NCBI GenBank assembly: GCA_030407085.1
Contig: CM059582.1
Location: 91,748,501-91,812,500 of the forward strand
Source: Trichopria drosophilae
Taxonomy: Eukaryota > Arthropoda > Insecta > Hymenoptera > Diapriidae
Reading direction: 5' to 3'
Length of the DNA: 64,000 nucleotides
A program made the position numbers and the translations under genes. This document shows positions 56,150 to 64,000 of the stretch, piece after piece (positions within the stretch are counted from its first letter, which is position 1; the number at the start of each line of letters is the position of its first letter). The notes beneath the pieces are model-generated. The model was not told the origin of the DNA. It did not search any database and worked only from the letters and a program-made list of their open reading frames with translations.

Positions 56150-57415
56150 AAGAAATGGATGTATGAGAGTGCCTATGATGGTGCGAAGAGCAATTGTGAA
56201 ATAGCTGAATGTTATGCGAGTGTAGATATGAATGATGGTGTGAATGAGAGAGAGAATGAAAATGAGAAGCACAGACATAAAGAATATTGCACAACAGGAG
56301 AGGGAAGAAATGAATGGAGTATGAGAGAAAATGAGAGAATTCAATATGTAGAAAGAGAATGTAAGAGTATGAATGGGGGTGAGAAGGAAGGCGAGAGGGG
56401 GGAGGAGGAGGGAGAAAAGTATGAATGGGACAAGAAGGGGAAGAGGGCGGGGGAAAATGGGAGAAATAGGAAGGGGAAAAATGATAAAAAGAGAGAAATA
56501 AATAGAGGGGGGATAGATGATAGGAGAAAAGGAACAACAGTTATATTTCGGAATGTAGCCGTAGTAAATAATAAAGACGAGGAATTTTGGGAGTTTATAA
56601 AACAATACGATATCATAGGTTTGACGGAAACTTGGATCGAAAAGAAGGGATGGGACTTGCTGAAGAATAGGCTGCCGGATGGGTGGATATGGAGATACCA
56701 AGCAGCAAGGAGTAAAAATAAAAAAAGAAGAGCAAGCGGGGGAATTATAACAGGGATAAGAAAAGAGTTAAAGGAATACGAAGTGGAAAAAAATCAGATT
56801 GTAGGGCTACAAGAAAGAAAAATTGAGATAGGGGGGGAAGTATGTAGAATCTTTACAGTATATAACAAAAATGGGGAAGAAAGTATGCTAAGAGAAATTG
56901 ACGAAAGAATAAAACCGGAAGAGGAGCAAACGCTAATATTGGGGGGAGATTTTAATGCGAGAATAGGGAAGAAGGGGGGATGGAATAGCGAAAGCGCGAA
57001 AGGGGAAGTAGAGGATAGAAAGTCGAAAGATAGGACGACGAATAAGCAAGGAAAGCAATTGATACAATTGATAGAGGATAGTGGGTGGATAGTATTAAAT
57101 GGAAATAAGGAAGGGGACGAAGAGGGGGAATGGACTTTTGAGAAAAAGGGGAAGAGATCAGTGATAGACATAGGGATAGTAAATTGGGAGGCTTGGGAAA
57201 AGGTCAAATGTTTTAAAGTGGCAACTAGGATAGACTCAGATCACCAGCCAATAATATTAAAGATAGAGGAGGATATAGAGAGAGAGGAAGAAGAACAGGG
57301 CGTCGCCGGGAAAAGACAGGACTGGTCAGAAGAAGGGATAGGGCTTTATAGAACTCGACTAGAAGGGATAAAATGGAATAACAATGGAGCAGTAGATGGA
57401 TGGAGAGAGAGCTAA
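56147..57415 (+). pseudogene. N3 endonuclease module 2
   Basis: Charged spacer (56147-56545), then a second APE-type endonuclease collinear with module 1: VIFRNVA (the usual Trp before Asn is Arg), GLTETWIEKKGW, GGIITGIRKEL, LGGDFNARIGKKGG, RSVIDIGIVNWEAW and RIDSDHQPI. Catalytic Asn, Glu, Asp and His positions are kept. The frame ends at 57413-57415 and the RT follows in another frame with a 16-bp overlap. Confidence 0.8.
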
Positions 57416-59256
57416 AAGAGGCAGTAAATGGAGCAACACAATATAAACCGAAAGGAAGGGAACAAAAACTCGGATGGACTCCGTGGTGGGACAGGGAATG
57501 CAGAGAAATGAAAAGAGTAGTACAAAGAGCAAAGAGAGCAAGTAGGAGAAGTAGAGAAAATACAGAACAAGGAGCGTTAAAAGAGTTTCATGACAAAAGA
57601 AAGAAATATAGAGAACTATGTGAAAGAAAACAACTCGAAAAAAAACGGAAGGAAGAAAAAGAATTACAACTAATAAAAACAGAAGTGCAAGCATGGAATT
57701 TTATTAATAGGTATAGGAAAAGAAGGGAGGGATTTAGTAAAAAGTTTAAAATGGGGGAGTGGGTAGAACACTTTAAAGATGTGTTAGGGGGAGTGGGAGG
57801 GAAACGAGATGAAAGAAGTGAAAATAAACGCCTACTACCGGAAAGAGTAGGAGAATTGGAGGAAGAAGAGATATGGAATGAGATGAAGAGATTAAAGAAA
57901 GGGAAGGCAGCAGGGAATGATGGGATTAGAAATGAAGCATGGTTAACAGGGGGGAGGGAAATAGGCAGTAAATTAGTAGAGGTCGTTAAACTGATATGGG
58001 AAGGGGGAGGATTTCCGAGGGATTGGAGAACAGGGGTTATTGTACCAATTTGGAAAAGAGGGGATAGAGATGAGGTTAAAAATTATAGAGGCGTCATGTT
58101 AACAGATACCGGGTATAAGATATACGCGAATTTGTTAAACAATAAGATTGTGAAAGGTCTAGATGGAAAGAATGGATGGAGCAGAACACAGGCGGGCTTC
58201 AGAAAGGGTAGAGGTACAATAGAGAATATTAAAATTATAAAACATCTGGTAGGTAGAAGACTAAAAATAAAAGGTAAAAGACTGTGGGCATTTTTTATAG
58301 ATCTCAAAGCGGCCTTCGATAACTTAGATAGAGAAGTGTTGTGGAAAATGATGGAGAAGCGAGGGATAAGAGGAGACCTGATAGATAGGGTGAAAGAAAT
58401 TTACAAAGAGACTATATGTAAGGTAAGAATAGGAGATCAGATGTCGGAAGAATTCTGGGTAGAGAAAGGGGTGAGGCAAGGGTGTCCTTTGAGTCCTACC
58501 TTATTTAATATATATTTGGCAGATTTAGAAGACGAAATGAGAAAATTCACCTGTGAGGTTAAGTTGGGAAAAGATAGGGTATGGAGTTTAGAATATGCGG
58601 ATGACGTGGTACTGTTGGCAGAGGAAGAGGGGGATTCAAGAACTTTGATCAGGGGAATGAAAATATATTTAAAGGAGAAAAATTTGGAATTGAATACGAG
58701 CAAATCTAAGATAATGGGTTTTAAAAGAGGAGGAGGAAGGGAAAAAGAGAGAATATGGTGGTGGGGGGAAGAAAAGCTAGAAGAGGTCAAAGAAATAAAA
58801 TACCTGGGATACATCATAAAAAGAAATAATGGAGAAGAAAGTCACGTCAATGATAGGGTTAGAAAGGCCAAGATAGTGATGGGGTGGGTGTGGAGTATAG
58901 GGGAGAAAAAGTTTAATGGGGATATAAAATGGAGAATGCAATTATTTGATAGTTTAGTAAGAACGGTATTATTGTATGGGGTGGAAATTTGGGGGTACCG
59001 GGAATGGAGGGAAATAGAGAATATACAGGAAAGGTATATGAGGTGGCCATTAGGTCTAGATAGAAGTACTCCAGGGTACGTAGTTAGAGAAGAGATGAAA
59101 AGAGAAAAAATAAGAATAGAAACGGGGAAAAGGGCTGGAAAATTTGAGGAGCGTTTGGGGAGGGGGGAAATCAGCTGCATAGGTAGGGATTGCTGGAGAG
59201 AGAGAAAAAAGATGAGAGAGAAAAGCAGAAGAATGAATGGACGAAAGAGAGCTTAG
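57400..59256 (+). pseudogene. N3 reverse transcriptase
   Basis: RT with AGNDGIRNEAW, GVIVPIWKRGDR, FIDLKAAFDNLDR (about 58300), GVRQGCPLSPTLFNIYL (about 58480) and EYADDVVLLA (about 58590). All catalytic Asp residues are present over an open 618-codon stretch. The joins to module 2 and to the C-terminal part are frame changes. Confidence 0.85.
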
Positions 59257-59709
59257 AAAGATTGAATTATCTGTGGAGATGCGGAGTAAGCGAGACAGCT
59301 TTGGAAGCATTAGGGGAGACTAAATGGGAATGGATGGAAAAGAATGACAGGGAAATAGACATACAAGAAAGAAGGGAAAAGATAAAACAGTCGAAGTCTT
59401 GTGTACGATATAGAAGGGTATGGGTAACAGAAATCCCAAAGTATATAAATAAGGCAAAAAAACGAGAAGGGCAGAAAGTTAAAACAATAGCGAGATGGAG
59501 GTGTGGAAATGAGGAGGGAATGAACTACTATTGGAAAGAGGAAAGAGAGAGGAAATGCAGAATATGTGAGGAAACCGGGGAAAGTCTGGAGCATATCCTG
59601 AAAGAATGCAAAGGAATAGATAGATGGGAAGGTAGGGTGAATGAAGTGCTGAATGAAGATGGCCGGGGGTATGAATGGATGAAAAAAGTAGAGAACGCGA
59701 GGGGAGAGA

Positions 59710-59762
<53 letters not shown>

Positions 59763-59765
59763 TAA
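59190..59765 (+). pseudogene. N3 C-terminal region with zinc knuckle
   Basis: Continues ORF2 in another frame: WRCGNEEGMNYYW, then CRICEETGESLEHILKEC, a C-x2-C-x8-H-x4-C knuckle typical of LINE C-termini. Ends in a (GA)n run coding Arg-Glu repeats. Confidence 0.72.
59709..59760 (+). repeat. GA microsatellite
   Basis: (GA)n of about 45 bp within the N3 3' end. Confidence 0.9.
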
Positions 59766-59941
59766 GTGAGTGAGAGAATGAGTGAGTGCGAGAGAGAGAG
59801 AGTGACAGAAAGAAAATTATAATAATTATTTGTATTTGTATAATGAGAGTAGAATTATTTTATTTTTATTTGTAATGAAATAATCGTAACCAGAAGTCAT
59901 GTAATCACTTTATGTGGAACATTAATAAATACATACATACA

Positions 59942-60245
59942 TATTAAAATAAAATTAAATCAAAATTCATTCTAAATAAAAATTAATCTGATTTTCATAC
60001 TAAAATAAAATTTAATCAGATTTTTATACTAAAATAAAAATTTAATCAGATTTTTATACTAAAATAAAATTTAATCAAAATTTATTCTAAAAAAAAATTA
60101 ATCAGATTTTTATACTAAAATAAAATTTAATCAAAATTTATTCTAAATAAAAATTAATCAGATTTTTATACTAAAATAAAATTTAATCAAAATTTATTCT
60201 AAATAAAAATTAATCAGATTTTTGTACTAAAATAAAATTAAATCA
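59942..60245 (+). repeat. 56-bp satellite, segment 5
   Basis: About five units between N3 and C5, ending AATTAAATCA. Confidence 0.92.
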
Positions 60246-60541
60246 GTAATCGTCTGGCAGTTGAACCGAGCGGTCGCGTTGTACCTGCTCTGAATGCAAT
60301 TGTTCTATAGTATACAAAGTTCTGAAGTTTCCGCATTTATCAGCGATTTGGGTATTCCAAATTACAAATAGTATTTGTCAAAATACGGTTCGAGAAGTGT
60401 TTTATCCCACATTACTTATTTTTGTCTTATGTGTTACGTGTACTGCATCTGGACTATACATTTTTCATCTACAACTGTCACGGTTCAAAGGCTGGCGCAC
60501 GCGTACCAGTGCATCAATTTTAGAACGACTATTCCTGAAAA
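60246..60541 (+). other. C5 5' UTR
   Basis: About 300 bp with GC content higher than the satellite; no conserved ORF. Presumed internal promoter. Confidence 0.5.
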
Positions 60542-61624
60542 ATGGAGAAATTGTGTGTGTATTGTGCAACAAGTGAACCACCTGCAACAGAAGTCTGTAT
60601 TTTGTGTCATCAATCGGCTCATACATAGTGCATTGGTTCGAGTTTTCGTAATGAGTCTGGGGAATTTGTTTGCTGTACCGCTCAAAATCATTCGGACGTT
60701 AATAAGAACCAAGTTCCTGCAACTAAGAAACGTATCGGTCGACCACCTAATACTAATAAGCGTGCTCGAGTGGACGGTTTGATCTCATCAGTCGATTTAT
60801 CACTGCAAGAATTTTTATCGACTAAATTCGAGTCCATTGAACGTAAATTGTCAGGTATCGATCAATTTAATGTCAATATTGAGGCACTGGGTTCTAAACT
60901 TGATATGTTCAGCACTGAAATACGCTCTATGATTGACGACCATAACAATAGACTGTTTACTTTAGAGCAAAAGGCCGTTGAAATTAGTTCTTTTAAGGAG
61001 CAAGTATCTACATTAAAGGAAGAAAATCGTAAACTACAAGAGCTAAACAAGGAAATGAACAGTCGTGTGTTATCGGTCGAACTGAACGAATGTAATGCCG
61101 ATTTAATAATTACTGGTGTTCCCGAAGCCGTTAATGAAAATTTGTCAGTGTCTGTATGTAAGATTTCTGAGTCTCTGGGTGTCCCCCTCCTTTCCTCGGA
61201 GATTGAACGGGCTGGTCGAATGCACTCTCCTTGGGACGTTCCCCCCGCAGACTCTTCGCCATCAACGTCAAATTCGACTTTCGCAGCAGCTGTTCGCGGC
61301 TCTACTAGACAAGCTCGCCCATGCAATATTTTCGTGCGGTTTAATTCTCGCGCCAAACGGAACAGCCTTCTCCAAGCTAGAAGAGTCATTAAGAAACTGA
61401 AATCTAAATCGATTTTTCCTGATCGACTTGAATCTGATATTTATATTAATGAATTCTTGCCCCATGAATTCTATAAACTTTTTAAAAAATCTAAAGAATT
61501 GGCCAAAAATAGAGGATTCAAGATTCGGCGTAGAGGCTCAGCTATCCATTTGTTATCGAGTAATGGATCTACTTTTATAGTTAATTCATTAGATGATTTG
61601 GAATCTCTACAGCATAAGAATTGA
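60542..61624 (+). pseudogene. C5 ORF1 with PHD-like finger, one nonsense codon
   Basis: The ATG at 60542 opens CVYC-x10-CILC-HQSAH-x2-C, a PHD-like zinc-finger start; CR1 ORF1 proteins are known to carry PHD-type fingers. TAG at 60626-60628 falls inside the H-x2-C step. The protein continues in frame with KKRIGRPPNTNKR, coiled coil, IITGVPE segment and basic C-terminus. TGA at 61622-61624 ends it, in the same frame as ORF2. It differs from C2 ORF1 at a single visible base (61376 region). Confidence 0.8.
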
Positions 61625-64000
61625 CAGTTACTGGGTAATTCACCGTATAGTACCAGGGCAACGTCATTCCGCTGTAATCAAGTGCAGAATTACAGAAATG
61701 TTCAACGTCAGGAGAATAAAGCTGCAATATCTTCCTATTATCAAAATGCCAGGGGAATTCGGACGAAACTGGCAGATATTAGAAATAATGTTCATCTTGT
61801 GGATCCACAACCTGATGTCATCATCCTCACAGAAACTTGGTTGCATAATGATATTTCAGTATCCGAATTGGGGTTCTCTCAATATTCAGTCTTTCGAACG
61901 GATCGTTCAACATCAGCTCATCAACGTGGAGGTGGAGTCCTGATTGCAGCTAAATCGAAATTGTATTGTACGGTCATCTCTTCAACCAACTTTTTATGTT
62001 CGGAACACTTAATTCTTTTAATTTCATCTAAATCGTCTAAAATGTTAATGTCCGTGTCTTATTTTTCACCGTCTGCGACTGTCGAAGATTATAGTTTATT
62101 CTCTGATTTAATTGAAAACATTTCGCTACAATTCAATGACGTTCCGTGGGTAATTTGCGGTGATTTTAATCTTCCGAATGTTGATGGGATCAGTCGGGTT
62201 TTAAAACTATTGGTTATGTTCCACCTGATGTAAAACAGGTTGCGTTTATTTGTAACGATATCTTTTCTTTTCTTGACTCAATTCAGCATTTCCCTGTTCA
62301 TCCCAACAAAGGTTATACTTTAGATCTTATGTTTTCGTCTATTCCTAATACCTCATATTATTCTAGATCAGACTTTCTTATCCCAACTGACTGTCATCAC
62401 GTGCATGCTTACTTTGTTTTTCCATTTGATAGTCCAGAATGTTCTTTTTATAACTTTACGTCATTAAAATTCAATAAATCGAACTTTCTTGATATTAACA
62501 GGGATCTAGCGGCAGCTGATTGGATGAGTGTCTTGAACGAGGTAGACGTGGAAACATCGCTTTCTAATTTTTATAATATTCTGCACAATAGTATTTTAAA
62601 ACATACTCCATTAATGCGATTAAAGTCCAGTCACTTCCCTGCTTGGTACAATCGTGAATTAAAGGAACTCGTGTTTAGGAAGAAAGAAGCTCATAGGAAA
62701 TTTAAAAGATTTCGAGAGCTTGTAGACTTTACAGAATTTAAACGTCTTCGGGCGAACTGCATAAGAGTCTCTAGAGCGCTTTACAAAACGCACATGGCAG
62801 AAATTGAAACGAGATCTAAAACAAATATAAAAGCTTTTTGGTCATTTATTAATTCTACACGTCATTGCAATACATTGCCTTCTACTATGTCTTTTCGTGA
62901 CATTTCCTCCTCAGATAAGAAGGACATAGCAAATTTATTTAATAATTATTTCAGTTCTGTCTATTCCACTGATAAAAATTTTAATCCTTTATTGGAACAT
63001 ACTGTCCCCATAAACTCGATAAATCATTTTATTATTTCTGCTACCGAGATTAGAGATGCTATTTTTAACTTGAAATCGACGTGCACATTAGGATCTGATG
63101 GAACTCCATCTATTATAATAAAAAACTGTTTTACGTCCCTGATTAATCCATTATGTCATCTATTTAATACCTCATTGAATCAAGGAGTATTTCCATCAAA
63201 ATGGAAAGACATATTTATTACGCCAATTTTTAAGAACGGGAACAAAAATAATGTCGTAAATTATCGCCCAGTAGCAGTAATTAGCTGTATACCAAAACTT
63301 TTTGATTCCATCGTTGCTAACAAATTGTATAAAGAATTAACTGGATACATTATTGGAAATCAACACGGTTTTACCAGAGGGAAATCAACGGTCACGAATT
63401 TATTACTGTTTTCAGATTTCGTTTCTAATGCCTTGAACGTTAACTCACAAGTTGATACTATTTACTTAGACTTTTCCAAAGCCTTCGATACAATTAACCA
63501 TTCTATCCTTTTGAGTAAACTTAATCATCTGGGTTTTAGCGGCTCTTTTATGCGTTGGCTCCAGTCTTACTTGCCGAATCGGACTCAAAGAGTAAAAATC
63601 AAGAACGATATTTCTTCGTCCTGTAGAGTTCCCTCCGGGGTACCACAGGGTTCTCACTTAGGACCAATTCTGTTCAATTTTTACATTAATGATATTGGTA
63701 AATTTATTCGATACTCTAAGTTCCTGATTTTTGCTGATGACGTGAAGGTTTTTTCTAAAATTACATCCCCGAGGGATGCATCAAAACTACAGATAGACTT
63801 GGATTCGATTGGTTTATGGTCTGAGCTAAATGCCCTCAATTTAAACATAAATAAATGCAAATGCATGAGTTTTAGTAGGTGTTCACGGAAATTTGAATTT
63901 GCTTATAAGTGATCTAATCAGACTTTAACAAGAGCTGTCAAACATGTCGATCTTGGAGTAATTGTTCGTGATGATTTTACTTTAACGGATCATTTAATAC
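61625..64000 (+). pseudogene. C5 ORF2: endonuclease-reverse transcriptase, broken and incomplete
   Basis: Same domains as C2 ORF2. A one-base deletion near 62183, just after GDFNLPN, shifts the frame; reading resumes and runs to TGA at 63910-63912 (TGT in C2), then continues to the window edge. RT motifs LDFSKAFD, QGSHLGPILF and FADDVKVF are intact. No in-frame ATG before the endonuclease; the C2 ATG at 28745 is GTG here. Confidence 0.87.

Larger units (their letters stand above)
53778..59941 (+). mobile_element. Non-LTR element N3 with two endonuclease modules
   Basis: Plus strand, ending in an ACAT repeat tail (59930-59941) and embedded in satellite. Order: 5' leader, ORF1, endonuclease module 1, a second ORF2 N-terminal spacer with endonuclease module 2, RT, zinc-knuckle C-terminus. 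The sense strand is very purine-rich. Several frame changes show decay. Clade unassigned; VRQGCPLSPTLFNIYL and EYADDVVLLA are the RT motifs. Confidence 0.85.
60246..64000 (+). mobile_element. CR1-like non-LTR element C5 (runs off window)
   Basis: Near-identical to C2 but with about 430 bp more at the 5' end, including the ORF1 start; the 3' end lies beyond the window. Inserted in satellite. Lesions differ from those of C2. Confidence 0.87.

Noticed and set aside
54109..59594. Many long minus-strand frames (up to about 196 codons) across N3
   Set aside because: Shadows of the purine-rich sense strand; composition is low-complexity and they oppose clear RT and endonuclease motifs.
31730..60245. 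Regular short repeats suggesting a CRISPR array
   Set aside because: Units are contiguous 56-bp tandem copies with no unique spacers, in eukaryotic DNA without cas genes; this is satellite DNA.
60375..60782. 135-codon plus frame at the C5 5' end
   Set aside because: Overlaps the ORF1 start in another frame; the ORF1 frame has the zinc-finger motif and matches C2 downstream.
1..64000. Circular mitochondrial or bacterial contamination
   Set aside because: Mitochondrial genes are interrupted by nuclear retroelements with target duplications, and no bacterial-type genes or operons are present.

Overview
This is eukaryotic repeat-rich DNA, almost certainly nuclear DNA of an insect. I see no ordinary host gene. 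The window consists of two AT-rich substrates, a nuclear copy of mitochondrial DNA (NUMT) and a 56-bp satellite array, into which at least eleven retroelements have inserted. The insect call rests on the mitochondrial gene order (trnR, trnN, trnF, nad5, trnH, nad4, nad4L, trnT, trnP, nad6), the invertebrate mitochondrial code (TGA read as Trp, AGA as Ser), an Env-bearing Ty3/gypsy element of errantivirus type, and BEL/Pao and CR1-like elements. I cannot name the order.

Layout, left half (1-31.7 kb). NUMT pieces lie at 84-559, 6088-6879, 15672-17235 and 22801-23816. They are separated by non-LTR element N1 (560-6074, minus strand, 13-bp target duplication), CR1-like element C1 (6880-15663, 8-bp duplication), non-LTR element N2 (17236-22800, minus strand, 13-bp duplication) and a BEL/Pao remnant P1 (23817-27623, minus strand). 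C1 is itself split by T1 (8095-13757), a non-coding LTR element with 632-bp LTRs. P1 is cut off by CR1-like C2 (27624-31729).

Layout, right half (31.7-64 kb). A 56-bp satellite array (31730-32352, 44872-45451, 48638-49166, 52236-53777, 59942-60245) is broken by T2 (32357-44871, an Env-bearing Ty3/gypsy element with 1082-bp LTRs), CR1-like C3 (45452-48637) and C4 (49167-52235), N3 (53778-59941, a non-LTR element with two endonuclease modules) and CR1-like C5 (60246 to the window end).

Most notable biology. (1) Each T1 LTR contains a complete type III hammerhead ribozyme fold, and the element encodes nothing, so it looks like an animal, LTR-bearing retrozyme. (2) The T2 pol carries an AT-hook, an acidic linker and a macro-like domain between RNase H and integrase. 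(3) In three non-LTR elements ORF2 lies in the -1 frame of ORF1 with an A-rich heptamer (AAAAAAC or GAAAAAC) in frameshift phase at the overlap; in C2 and C5, ORF1 and ORF2 share one frame separated by a single TGA. (4) GRP motifs resembling AT-hooks recur in otherwise different retroelement proteins, and insertions cluster in AT-rich DNA, several at the same position of the satellite unit. Nearly every coding region carries at least one break. N2 ORF2 and T2 env are the long frames that remain open.
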